The notes under the pieces: generated by a model
Told to the model about the DNA's origin: nothing
What the model saw: the letters and a program-made list of their open reading frames with translations, nothing else
Databases searched by the model: none
Assembly (NCBI RefSeq): GCF_029581395.1
Contig: NZ_CP121115.1
Coordinates: 186,001-250,000 of the forward strand
Length of the DNA stretch: 64,000 nucleotides
Source: Roseinatronobacter sp. S2
Lineage (GTDB): Bacteria; Pseudomonadota; Alphaproteobacteria; Rhodobacterales; Rhodobacteraceae
Direction: 5' to 3'
In this document: positions 1 through 8,077 of the stretch, in pieces
Layout: every line of letters begins with the position of its first letter
How positions within the stretch are numbered: the first letter of the stretch is position 1
Program-made: the position numbers and the translations under genes

Positions 1-1
1 G

Positions 2-1321
2 GAACTGACGCATGATTTGCAGGACGGGCGCAACTGGCTGATGCTGTGCGTCAACAACACCCGCACGCTGGACCGCGTGCCCATGCGCAACACCGACTGG
101 TTCAACTATGGCGGCATATACCGCGAAACGCAGCTTTTTGACCTGCCCGCCGCGTTTATCAGTGACATGGGCCTGCGCCTTGGCGCGGATGGCGCGTCAA
201 TCGCGGTTGATCTGGAAATTGACGGCGGGGATAATGGCGATGTGCAACTAAGCATCCCCGAACTGGGGTTGGATCAGTCGATTCCTGTCACAAATGGGCG
301 GGCCAGCGCGGTCATTCCCGCGCGGCCCGAATTATGGTCGCCGGACAATCCCAAACTGTATGATGTTCACGCCCGTTTCGGCGATGACATGGTCACTGAC
401 CGCGTGGGCTTTCGCACCATCACACGGCAAGGCACCGAGATTTTGCTGAATGGCAAACCCGTCTGGCTGCGCGGCATTTCTGTTCATGAAGATGACCTGA
501 CCCTTGGCAAGGTCACGACCGAGGATGATCTGCGCGCGCGGTTCCAGCACGCCAAGGAACTGGGCTGCAATTTCCTGCGGCTGGCCCATTACCCCCACCA
601 TGAACGTGCAGCCCAACTGGCCGATGAATTGGGGTTCATGCTATGGCAGGAAATTCCGGTGTATTGGGCCGTCGCCTTTGACAACCCCGACACCTATGCT
701 GATGCGGAAAACCAGCTGCTGGAACTGATCCGGCGCGACCGCAACCGCGCCAGTGTCATCATATGGTCCATCGGCAACGAAAACCCCGACACGGATGCGC
801 GGCTGTCGTTCATGCGCGCGCTGGCCGATGCCGCGCGCCGCGCTGATGACACCCGCCTGATTGCGGCAGCTTGTCTGATAAACCACACACGCAACCGCAT
901 AGAGGACCGGCTGGCGGAACATCTGGACGTGATCGGTATCAATGAATATTACGGTTGGTATGACGAAAATATTACAGACCTGATCGAAATTGGCCGGAAT
1001 TCGGCACCAGACCGGCCTGTCGTCATCTCGGAAACAGGCGCAGACGGCGCAATCGGCAAAGGGGCGCCTGAAACGGGGCTGTTCAGTGAAGCTTATATGA
1101 CACAGGTTTACCGCCAACAAATCGAGATTCTGCGCGATCTGGACTATGTCAAAGGCATGTCACCCTGGATTTTGTATGATTTTCGCGTTGAACGGCGCCA
1201 GAATATTTTTCAGAACGGGTTCAACAAGAAGGGCCTGATTGCTGCTGACAAGCGCACAAAAAAATCCGCCTTCGGGGTGTTGGCGCAATTCTACCATGCC
1301 CGTGCCAGGGGGGAGATCTGA
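2..1321 (+). CDS. uidA: Glycoside hydrolase family 2, probable beta-glucuronidase (5' end outside window)
   Basis: Probably releases glucuronic acid from beta-glucuronides in the cytoplasm. The reading frame is open back to base 2, so the gene begins upstream and about 440 codons are visible (E. coli UidA has 603). The visible part holds the end of the sugar-binding domain, the immunoglobulin-like domain and the TIM barrel. GH2 hallmarks are present: NFLRLAHYPH, the acid/base glutamate in IWSIGNEN (bases 779-781) and the nucleophile glutamate in VISETGADG (1031-1033). It overlaps the next gene by one base (TGATG), and the GntR regulator and uxuA follow, so glucuronide use is the natural reading. 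A beta-galactosidase is a less likely alternative within GH2. Confidence 0.85.
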   Translation, partial: ELTHDLQDGRNWLMLCVNNTRTLDRVPMRNTDWFNYGGIYRETQLFDLPAAFISDMGLRLGADGASIAVDLEIDGGDNGDVQLSIPELGLDQSIPVTNGRASAVIPARPELWSPDNPKLYDVHARFGDDMVTDRVGFRTITRQGTEILLNGKPVWLRGISVHEDDLTLGKVTTEDDLRARFQHAKELGCNFLRLAHYPHHERAAQLADELGFMLWQEIPVYWAVAFDNPDTYADAENQLLELIRRDRNRASVIIWSIGNENPDTDARLSFMRALADAARRADDTRLIAAACLINHTRNRIEDRLAEHLDVIGINEYYGWYDENITDLIEIGRNSAPDRPVVISETGADGAIGKGAPETGLFSEAYMTQVYRQQIEILRDLDYVKGMSPWILYDFRVERRQNIFQNGFNKKGLIAADKRTKKSAFGVLAQFYHARARGEI

Positions 1322-2067
1322 TGGCGCGTGCAGCAAGACGCTATCAGGAAGTTGCCGAAGGTTTGCGCAAGCTGATCTTGCAGGGCGGCTACAGCCCCGG
1401 CGACCGCATCCTGACCGAACGCCAGATTGCCGAGCATTTGCGCGTTGGCCGTTCGGCGGCCCGCGAAGCCATCCTGCTGATGGAAATCGAAGGCGTGCTG
1501 GAAGTGCGCAAGGGATCCGGCATTTACCTGAAGGATGTGGGCACCACCGCCGCGCCCAAGGGGGACGCCAACGATATTGGCCCGTTTGAGTTGATTCAGG
1601 CGCGCCAGTTGTTGGAAAGCGCTGTGGCGGGGTTGGCTGCATCGACGGTGACCAAGGCCGATATCATGCGCATGCGCGACGCGCTGGAGTTGGAACGCAG
1701 CAGCATTGCCACCGGCGCACAGGATTATTCGGGCGATGAGTTGTTTCACCGCCTGATCGCCGAGGCGACCCAGAACAGCGTTCTGGTCGATACTGTGAAT
1801 GAATTGTGGGAAAAGCGCGAAGGCAGCCGTATGTGGGCACGCCTGCATGAACGCATATTTGTTACCGATTACCGGCTGCGCTGGCTGGATGACCACAGCG
1901 CCATTCTGGCCGCCCTGCAACGCCGTGACCCCGAAGCCGCACGCCGCGCCATGTGGCAGCATCTGGAAAATGTGCGCGTGACCTTGCTTGAATTGTCAGA
2001 TGACGAAGACCCCGGTTTTGACGGCTATCTGTTTGATTCAAGAGAAGTTTCCAAAGTGTTTCGCTGA
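1321..2067 (+). CDS. GntR-family regulator, FadR/FCD type (uronate regulator)
   Basis: 248 residues. The N-terminal winged helix-turn-helix spans about residues 5-75, with the GntR pattern ILTERQIAEHLRVGRSAARE. A helical FCD-type effector domain follows (about 85-235). It is translationally coupled to the glycosidase in front and lies 28 bp before uxuA, which fits a UxuR/ExuR-like repressor that responds to a glucuronate-pathway intermediate. The role comes from position; the family is clear from sequence. The start is the ATG within TGATG. Confidence 0.88.
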   Translation: MARAARRYQEVAEGLRKLILQGGYSPGDRILTERQIAEHLRVGRSAAREAILLMEIEGVLEVRKGSGIYLKDVGTTAAPKGDANDIGPFELIQARQLLESAVAGLAASTVTKADIMRMRDALELERSSIATGAQDYSGDELFHRLIAEATQNSVLVDTVNELWEKREGSRMWARLHERIFVTDYRLRWLDDHSAILAALQRRDPEAARRAMWQHLENVRVTLLELSDDEDPGFDGYLFDSREVSKVFR

Positions 2068-2095
2068 CTGGTTTTGACCCAGAGGATACCTGAAT

Positions 2096-3286
2096 ATGGA
2101 CTATACTTGGCGTTGGTTTGGCCCTGATGACCCTGTTTCGCTTGCCGATGTGCGGCAGGCGGGGGCAACAGGCATTGTAACCGCCCTTCATCAGATACCA
2201 AATGGCGCATTATGGCCACGCGATCAGATCATGGAGCGCCGCGCCATGATCGAAGCGGCGGGCTTGCGCTGGCAGGTGGTCGAAAGCATACCTGTGCCCG
2301 AAGCCATCAAGCTGGGCCAGGATGGCTGGCAGGAGCTGGCGGATACCTGGGCCGAGTCTGCGCTGAATCTGGCGAAATGCGGGATCACGACGATCTGTTA
2401 TAATTTCATGCCGGTTCTGGACTGGACGCGCACGCACCTGCGCCATGTCATGGATGACGGGGCCGAATGCCTGCGCTTTGACCGTGTTGAACTTGCATTG
2501 TTCGATCTGTTCATCCTGAAACGGATCGGTGCCGAGGGTGACTACAACGAAGATACCCGCGCTGAGGCCGCGCGCCGTTTCGCCACCATGGATGATGCCG
2601 CACGCACAGCGCTTGTCGATACCATCATCGCCGGGCTGCCAGGGTCTGAAGAAAGCTACACGCTGGACGGGTTCCGCGCCCAGATCGGCCAGTATCAGAG
2701 CATCAGCGCCGCACAGCTGCGCCAGCATCTGCACCAGTTTCTGGACCGTGTCATTCCCCAACTGGCAGGGTCCGGAGTCCGGCTGGCCATTCACCCCGAT
2801 GACCCGCCGCGCGCGTTGTTCGGCCTGCCGCGTGTTGTCTCCACCGCCGATGATCTGGATGCGATCGCACAGATGCACAGCGATCCGGCCAACGGGTTCA
2901 CATTTTGTGCAGGATCGCTGGGGGTTCGGGCCGATAATGACCTGCCTGCCATTTTGCGCAAACATGGCGCGCGCGTGTATTTCCTGCATCTGCGCAACAC
3001 GCTGCGCGACCCCGTTTCCCCCATAAGTGACGGGGCCACGGGCGAAAGCTTTCAGGAAGCGGCCCATCTGGCTGGCAATACAGACATGACCGCATTGGTG
3101 GCCGAGGTTTTGCGGATCGAGGACGCGCGCGGCCAGCCCCTGCCCTTCCGCCCCGACCATGGCCATGCGTTGCAAAGCGACCTGCGCAGCGACTACCGCC
3201 CCGGCTATTCCGCGGTTGGGCGGTTGCGCGGGATGGCAGAAATCCGCGGTCTGGAACACGCCCTGCGGTGGTCAGGCCGAAGCTGA
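2096..3286 (+). CDS. uxuA: Mannonate dehydratase UxuA
   Basis: Dehydrates D-mannonate to 2-keto-3-deoxygluconate in hexuronate catabolism. It is 396 residues, the usual UxuA length. The N-terminus (WRWFGPDDPVSLADVRQAGA) and the segments VVESIPVPEAIK, ICYNFMPVLDWTRT and PFRPDHGHALQSD near residue 350 are typical of the family; the last carries metal-binding His/Asp residues. It is the last gene of the glucuronide operon and is convergent with the LuxR-type gene at 3325. No frameshift or missing motif is seen. Confidence 0.95.
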   Translation: MDYTWRWFGPDDPVSLADVRQAGATGIVTALHQIPNGALWPRDQIMERRAMIEAAGLRWQVVESIPVPEAIKLGQDGWQELADTWAESALNLAKCGITTICYNFMPVLDWTRTHLRHVMDDGAECLRFDRVELALFDLFILKRIGAEGDYNEDTRAEAARRFATMDDAARTALVDTIIAGLPGSEESYTLDGFRAQIGQYQSISAAQLRQHLHQFLDRVIPQLAGSGVRLAIHPDDPPRALFGLPRVVSTADDLDAIAQMHSDPANGFTFCAGSLGVRADNDLPAILRKHGARVYFLHLRNTLRDPVSPISDGATGESFQEAAHLAGNTDMTALVAEVLRIEDARGQPLPFRPDHGHALQSDLRSDYRPGYSAVGRLRGMAEIRGLEHALRWSGRS

Positions 3287-3324
3287 AACAATTGCTGCAC
3301 CGCCTGCGCCATGGCGCGGGCGGG

Positions 3325-3846
3325 TTACGGTTCGGGAATTGCCGAAACCAGATCCTCAATGACATGCGACACAAGCTGCTGACGGCTGCTTAATTCGGAT
3401 TTCCGAAAGATCGACGACAATTGCGATTTGACGGTCGATTCTGTCGTGCCCCGCAGGCGCGCAATTTCGGCGTTCGAGAAGCCCTTGATCACCAGAATGG
3501 CGACATGGCGTTCGGTCGGTGTCAGTTTCCACACTTCAAACTGGCGGTCGACATAATCATAAAACTGGCCCGCCGCTGCCTGCAACTGGTCGTTGATGCG
3601 TGTGGCCCGCCGTGATCCGATGCTAAGCAATATGACGCTGCTGATAACCCCGAACAAAAGCCCGAAACTGGACAGGATTTCCAGCAATTCCTGAACTTCC
3701 CAAGGCACCCAAAGGAATTCGATCAGGAACAATTCTGACAGGATCTTGATAATAAAGAACCCGGCACTTGCAATTTGCACGAGCAGCACAAGAATAATTA
3801 TAACAACGACCTGCCAGCGGAAGCCATACATTACATACTGTCCCAC
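3325..3846 (-). CDS. Membrane-anchored LuxR-type transcriptional regulator
   Basis: 173 residues. Two hydrophobic helices (about 10-35 and 55-77) precede a short linker and a C-terminal LuxR/GerE DNA-binding domain (about 105-165) with the recognisable LTPTERHVAILVIKGFSNAEIA and TTESTVKSQLSSIFRKS. No receiver, autoinducer or PAS domain is present, so a sensory input, if any, would act through the membrane segments or a partner. It stands at the edge of the accessory region and may control the secreted-protein genes beyond it; that is inference from position only. The ATG start precedes the hydrophobic segment directly. Confidence 0.8.
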   Translation of the reverse strand: MGQYVMYGFRWQVVVIIILVLLVQIASAGFFIIKILSELFLIEFLWVPWEVQELLEILSSFGLLFGVISSVILLSIGSRRATRINDQLQAAAGQFYDYVDRQFEVWKLTPTERHVAILVIKGFSNAEIARLRGTTESTVKSQLSSIFRKSELSSRQQLVSHVIEDLVSAIPEP

Positions 3847-3867
3847 AAGTGACGAATGACGCTGTGC

Positions 3868-4266
3868 TCAGGGATTCGGAACAATCCTGATACCTCCAGA
3901 GTGATTTTCCAAAAGCTCTTCAATGGGAACGACAGGAATAACCTGTGGTGCAACCCCGTTTCGCGCGTAGGTTTCGACCACTGCATCGCGCAAAATGCGC
4001 CCATTCGCGCGGCTGACCACAACTTCGCGCTTGTGAACGTTGTTTTCTGCCCAAATCCTTAGCCTGTTCAACCACGTATTGGAGACTTCGACAATCGTAT
4101 AGCCACGTTGCTCCAGGGTCCGAAGAACTGCTGTGTAATGATTGCTTCCATCGCGACCAACAATGCGTTCGACATCCATGATACTTAGCCCACGCTGGGT
4201 TTCCCCGGCTGCTGTGGTTGCGCCAGCCAGAAATATCAACATCATCAGTGTGGAAAGATGCTTCAC
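3868..4266 (-). CDS. Secreted PepSY-like protein
   Basis: 132 residues with a cleavable signal peptide (MKHLSTLMMLIFLAGATTAAG). The mature part has a PepSY-like pattern: a helix with VLRTLEQRGYTIVEVS, a strand pair, and EVVVSRANGRILRDAV, resembling the reiyvdp-tGril core of PepSY domains. PepSY domains are thought to act as protease-inhibitory or accessory modules outside the cytoplasm. It sits 21 bp before the LuxR-type gene in the same direction, so the two may be cotranscribed. The family assignment rests on pattern only. Confidence 0.6.
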   Translation of the reverse strand: MKHLSTLMMLIFLAGATTAAGETQRGLSIMDVERIVGRDGSNHYTAVLRTLEQRGYTIVEVSNTWLNRLRIWAENNVHKREVVVSRANGRILRDAVVETYARNGVAPQVIPVVPIEELLENHSGGIRIVPNP

Positions 4267-4333
4267 TCAAGCCACTCCAGCGCAGGTAGGCAAGTCCGAC
4301 TGACCATATTCGACGCAGTCAAGGGACGCAAGC

Positions 4334-4921
4334 TCACGCTGCACGAAACCGCATAGTGCTATTGCCAACCGCGCTTTCGATAGCCAGTGCGACCGACACG
4401 CAATCGCATGGCAACCGCACGGATGCATCTGCGATAACCCCGCGGGCCATTGAAAAATCATGCCTTGCAAATGACCCGCTACCGATCACAACCGGCGTGT
4501 CAGGGAACTGCCGCCGGAAAGCGATAAGCGCCTCGACCGCGTCTGATGTGGTTCCAAGTGTGTCGATATCCAGCACCAACAGCGCCTTTTCATACTCGAA
4601 CCCTGCAATCGCACGCTCCGCATTTGCGAAGTTACCGACAGATACGATAGACATCGCGGGCGCCGCAATCCTGGAGACAAGCGAAAACAACGGGCGCGTC
4701 TTGCCTTCGACCACATAGATGCGGCGATCCTCGATCAGATGCGGCGCGACATAATCAAAGCTGACGGCAAACCCATGGGACCGGGCCCTGACCACGGTGC
4801 GCGGCTGGGGCGTGGGCGCCTTCACATACCCCAGACGTGCCAGCAGGCGGGACATCATCCCGGGGGCGGCTGTGCCGTTGCGGTATGCGCGGGGGCTGTA
4901 GGTGTCATGGAACAGGGTCAT
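4334..4921 (-). CDS. Receiver-like (CheY fold) protein, atypical
   Basis: 195 residues. The C-terminal part (about 85-190) follows a response-regulator alpha/beta pattern: MSIVSVGNFANAERAI, then KALLVLDIDTLG with an aspartate at the expected strand-3 end, then TPVVIGSGS at strand 4. The usual strand-5 lysine-proline (KP) is replaced by RLP, so phosphorylation-dependent signalling is doubtful. The first 60 residues are basic and unassigned. There is no output domain. It could pair with the LuxR-type protein encoded downstream on the same strand. The fold is inferred from sequence pattern. Confidence 0.5.
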   Translation of the reverse strand: MTLFHDTYSPRAYRNGTAAPGMMSRLLARLGYVKAPTPQPRTVVRARSHGFAVSFDYVAPHLIEDRRIYVVEGKTRPLFSLVSRIAAPAMSIVSVGNFANAERAIAGFEYEKALLVLDIDTLGTTSDAVEALIAFRRQFPDTPVVIGSGSFARHDFSMARGVIADASVRLPCDCVSVALAIESAVGNSTMRFRAA

Positions 4922-4951
4922 GCGTCACTCCGTATTATTGATGCGCTGGCG

Positions 4952-5185
4952 TCAGTCTTTGGAAAAAGCAAGAAACACCGTAAGCGCACCGGCAAGGTAG
5001 AACCCGCTGCCGCCGAATGCATAAGCAAGCAGGACCAGACCAAGGGAATGCCCCAACGCTAAGGCAGTTGCGGCGCTAAGGAATGCACCTGTAAGTGCAA
5101 ACAGGATCAGCACCAGAAAAACACGCCCGCGCAACGGTTGTTCGCGATGTTCAGGCTGTGTCTTATGCTCGGACAGTGTGATCAT
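4952..5185 (-). CDS. Small membrane protein, two predicted helices
   Basis: 77 residues from the ATG at 5185 (MITLSEHKTQ). The frame is open further upstream, but that extension is cysteine-rich and unlike a natural N-terminus. After a charged 25-residue N-terminus come two hydrophobic helices (about 27-47 and 52-72), and the protein ends FSKD. I do not recognise the family. It is the upstream member of a same-strand group with the receiver-like, PepSY-like and LuxR-type genes. Confidence 0.5.
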   Translation of the reverse strand: MITLSEHKTQPEHREQPLRGRVFLVLILFALTGAFLSAATALALGHSLGLVLLAYAFGGSGFYLAGALTVFLAFSKD

Positions 5186-5514
5186 GGTTGCACCCCACTT
5201 GGTTTTGACTGGCAGGCCATCGAACGGAAAACGCGGAAGACCTGATGTCCATACTGCTGGTGCACTGCCGCAAAGGAATACCCCGTTGGTATGATTGGGG
5301 TCTCGTAGCACTATAGTCAGGGGGGCATGGCGGATCTGTCCTGCACCAGCGGCAGGGCCCGCACACATGACGCAGCAACAAAACAATTCGGGGGCGGGAG
5401 CGTGGCACCCGAATGCCAGTATCACAGCGCCACGCCGCATAAGCGTGACGCATAGTCGCGTTCATTCGCATGTGCAAAAGCAGAAACTCTGTTCCTGCTT
5501 CTTCGCAGTATTCC
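5186..5514. other. Intergenic region, no gene seen
   Basis: About 330 bases separate the small membrane protein from the end of the secreted paralogue, both on the minus strand. The open frames here are arginine/cysteine-rich shadows without ribosome binding sites. It presumably carries the minus-strand promoter of the gene starting at 5185, but no convincing promoter pair was found. Confidence 0.4.
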
Positions 5515-6243
5515 CTAACGGGAAAGCGCCGCCTGAAGGCTGGCTTGCGTGGTGTTGATGACAATGCCCTGCGATGTGGCGCGCCCGCCCGCAGTTGTGT
5601 ATTCAACACAGCCACCGCCCGCAGCCGCGCCCGGATCGACCGAAACGCGCACGCGTGTCAGGTCAGTGCCGGTCACATATGCCCCCACAATAACGCCAAG
5701 ATAGGTGTTATTGGCATCCAGAACCGCAATGCCGTTCAACACGTCATAATTGCCCGCGCCAGAACATCTGCTGGCAGGTCTGCGCCGCTGTGTGACAGGG
5801 ATTACATTGATATCCAGAAAGGGCTGCCCCGGAATTGCGCCTGTTGGCGTGCCACCCGACGGCTGCCCCGGTGCCGGTGCACCCGGAGTGCCGGGGGCTG
5901 TGCTGTCCGTTGTCACACCCACCGATGCGAGGTTCCCTGAACCGCCAACATTGACATCCGCGTCAATGCTGCCGACGCTTGCATCGGCATCTACCAACCC
6001 GTCAGCACCGCCAACATCAGCGTTTGCAGATATACCTGACCCAACCTCCGCTTCGACACCGACAAGGCTGTCTCCTCCAACGCTGACACCCGCCGAAATA
6101 CCACCGACGCTGACCCCCAGACCCAGTTGCGCCTGCGCCCCTATCGGACACATAGCCGCCGTAAAAATAGCGGCTAATGCCGTGTTGCTGCACCATGTTC
6201 CACGGTGCGTTATGTGTGTTCTCTGACGCTTGATGACGTGCAT
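5515..6243 (-). CDS. Secreted protein with conserved two-cysteine C-terminal domain (paralogue A)
   Basis: 242 residues from the ATG at 6243, which has an AAGGA ribosome binding site about 8 bases upstream; the frame stays open to 6396 without such support. A signal peptide ends near GAQAQ (about residue 38). Residues 39-135 are a Gly/Val/Ser/Asp-rich region of alternating GVSVGG and DADV-like blocks. A Pro/Gly linker (about 125-155) leads to an 83-residue C-terminal domain starting at Cys160, with GNYDVLNG, GVIVGAY, RVRVSVDP, GGGCVEY (Cys212) and SQGIVINTT. By hand count, 55 of these 83 positions match the protein encoded at 7175-8029. Function unknown; extracellular or surface placement is inferred. 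Confidence 0.7.
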   Translation of the reverse strand: MHVIKRQRTHITHRGTWCSNTALAAIFTAAMCPIGAQAQLGLGVSVGGISAGVSVGGDSLVGVEAEVGSGISANADVGGADGLVDADASVGSIDADVNVGGSGNLASVGVTTDSTAPGTPGAPAPGQPSGGTPTGAIPGQPFLDINVIPVTQRRRPASRCSGAGNYDVLNGIAVLDANNTYLGVIVGAYVTGTDLTRVRVSVDPGAAAGGGCVEYTTAGGRATSQGIVINTTQASLQAALSR

Positions 6244-7174
6244 GTTTCTGATCCTTGCTCGCTTAATGTGTCTGTGTGCTTGCTGCACCGGCGCTGGCGG
6301 GCCGTGGAAAAACACCAGAGTTACTCCTTGAACGGCAATGGCGCTGCTGCGACCATTTACATCAGACATACGCTGGCATTTGCAGCCCCGCGCCACTGAT
6401 CATCACTCGAACGACATAAAGACAGGCTATACTTGTCTTTCCGCACTAATGGACTAAGCCCGCCCAAGCATATGTTCGTCAATAGTATTTTCTGAATGTA
6501 TATTTATAGCGGTGTCATGAACGTTCGCATATTCTGACTTGCTTTCGTATGTTCATCATCGCACGGCCCATGGTAATCACCAGAGACAGGCGCCACATGT
6601 TCCAGTTCATCTGTGCGTGAACTTCGGGCCTATAGCCGCTTATCCGCACTCTTGGTGTATTGAGTATCTGCCAGTTGCGCAAAATCATACAAACATGCGG
6701 CGGGCATCCGCCTTGTCTGCATCGGTGCCGGAATTCCACTATGCCCGAGCCGGTGAAGGACAACTCAGCCAAATTCCAGCCCGATCATACACCAAAGGTC
6801 GAGCATTGCGCTGATTCCCGCCATCTACACCTTTTGCCACAACTTCACCCAACTTTCATACATTCATGGGTGGGTTGCAGCGCATACATGACTGTCAACT
6901 ACGTCGGGCACGCGCTGTTTATGAGCAGGGCCTGTCGTCTGTTGGTATGATACGCATACACCTTCAGTGCTAAGTATGTTTAATATCAACATGTTGCAGT
7001 GGAACCGCCCTTTGCTGAAATAACCAAACTGTGTATCCCTGTTATCAGGGGTGATCGCCGGAAGGCGCTAAGGAGCGTTCGGTTCAGGTGGCGTAACTGC
7101 GTTATCACGACACTCCTGTGTCAGCTTTCTGGCTAGTCAAAAATTCAGATTTAGGACGGATCGGGAGATCGAAC
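6244..7174. promoter_or_regulatory. Long divergent intergenic region between two paralogous secreted-protein genes
   Basis: About 930 bases with only weak, cysteine- and histidine-rich open frames and no ribosome binding sites, so I see no gene here. It is visibly more AT-rich than the flanks (for example 6470-6560 and 6950-7030). It must hold the divergent promoters of both paralogues. TGCTAAGTA near 6968 resembles CGCTAAGTA near 10144, upstream of the third secreted-protein gene, a possible shared control element. A small RNA cannot be excluded. Confidence 0.4.
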
Positions 7175-8029
7175 ATGCTAAGTAAATTCTCAATAGTTAG
7201 GGGCAAAATGTCCAGCCCCCCGCGCCGGTATTGGATTGGTGTGGCAGCCCTGCTTGGCGCAACAGCGCTGATCCAGCCGGCACATGCGCAACTTGGTGGC
7301 TTGCTTGGTGGCGTTACCAGCACCGTTGATAGCGTTGTCGACACTGTCGGTGACGTGACCAGCGGGCTGACCGGCGGCACAGTGACCGCTACGGGCACAG
7401 GTGAATCGACCGGGAACACTGTCGGCGTGTCAATCGGAATAGGTGGGACGAATGTAGATGCCACTGTCGCAGGGGATGATGGTCTTGCCACCGTCGGCGT
7501 CGGCACCAGCGGCACATCCGGCACCAGTGGCACGTCGGGCACCAGCGGCACGTCGGGCACCAGTGGGACGTCCGGTACCAGCGGCACGTCCGGTACCAGT
7601 GGCACGTCGGGGACCAGCGGCACGTCGGGCACTAGCGGCACGTCCGGTACCAGCGGCACGTCCGGTACCAGCGGCACATCGGGCACAAGCGGAACATCGG
7701 GCACAAGCGGAACATCATCAGGTTTTCCGAATGTGAATACCATTCCCAATGCCCCCAGAACCGCAGCCGGAAGCCGTTGCCCTTCTGCGGGGAATTATGA
7801 TGTGCTAAACGGTGTTTCGGTGTTTGACCGTGACAATAGCTTGATCGGCACAATTGTTGGCGCCTATACCAATGGTTCTGACCTGATGCGCGTGCGCGTT
7901 GCTGTCGATCCGCAGGTTGTCGCAGGCGGCGGATGTGTGGAATACCCGACATCCGGCGGGCGGGCATCCTCGCAGGGGATCGTCGTGAACACAACGCGCG
8001 CCGTACTTACTTCAGCGTTGATGCGCTGA
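7175..8029 (+). CDS. Secreted protein with Gly-Thr-Ser repeat and two-cysteine C-terminal domain (paralogue B)
   Basis: 284 residues from the ATG at 7175 (GGGAGA six bases upstream); ATG 7208 is an alternative that gives a tighter signal peptide. The signal peptide ends at HAQ. Residues 40-75 contain LGGLLGGV and VDTVGDVTSGLTGG, which resemble the repeats of the protein at 9383-10072. Residues 110-181 are 24 uninterrupted GTS triplets. The 83-residue C-terminal domain runs from Cys202 to the end, with Cys254 in GGGCVEY, and matches paralogue A at about two thirds of positions. It likely forms an extended stalk carrying a disulfide-closed head, but the function is unknown. It is followed by a hairpin and the methyltransferase-like gene. 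Confidence 0.72.
   Translation: MLSKFSIVRGKMSSPPRRYWIGVAALLGATALIQPAHAQLGGLLGGVTSTVDSVVDTVGDVTSGLTGGTVTATGTGESTGNTVGVSIGIGGTNVDATVAGDDGLATVGVGTSGTSGTSGTSGTSGTSGTSGTSGTSGTSGTSGTSGTSGTSGTSGTSGTSGTSGTSGTSGTSGTSGTSGTSSGFPNVNTIPNAPRTAAGSRCPSAGNYDVLNGVSVFDRDNSLIGTIVGAYTNGSDLMRVRVAVDPQVVAGGGCVEYPTSGGRASSQGIVVNTTRAVLTSALMR
7502..7717 (+). repeat. In-frame 9-bp repeat tract encoding 24 Gly-Thr-Ser units
   Basis: 216 bases of GGC-ACC-AGC / GGC-ACG-TCC type codons, mostly as an 18-bp pair, giving 24 GTS triplets with no interruption. Third positions vary, so selection on the protein is likely. The tract can change length in 9- or 18-bp steps without losing frame. Confidence 0.95.
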
Positions 8030-8042
8030 GCATGCAAAGATA

Positions 8043-8069
8043 TCGGTCCGGTTGAAAACACCGGACCGA
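8043..8069 (+). terminator. Perfect hairpin between paralogue B and the methyltransferase-like gene
   Basis: TCGGTCCGGT, a 7-base loop, then ACCGGACCGA: a perfect 10-bp stem starting 14 bases after the stop of the secreted protein and ending 9 bases before the next ATG. There is no T-run, so it may be a partial terminator, an mRNA-stabilising end or a translation brake on the downstream gene. It leaves little room for a normal ribosome binding site. Confidence 0.6.
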
Positions 8070-8077
8070 CATTCATC

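Noticed and set aside
6515..6950. Small open frames on both strands in the divergent region
   Set aside because: Cysteine/histidine-rich, overlapping each other, and without ribosome binding sites or recognisable protein pattern.
7502..7717. Possible CRISPR-like array
   Set aside because: The repeat is contiguous 9-bp coding units without spacers; it is a protein repeat.
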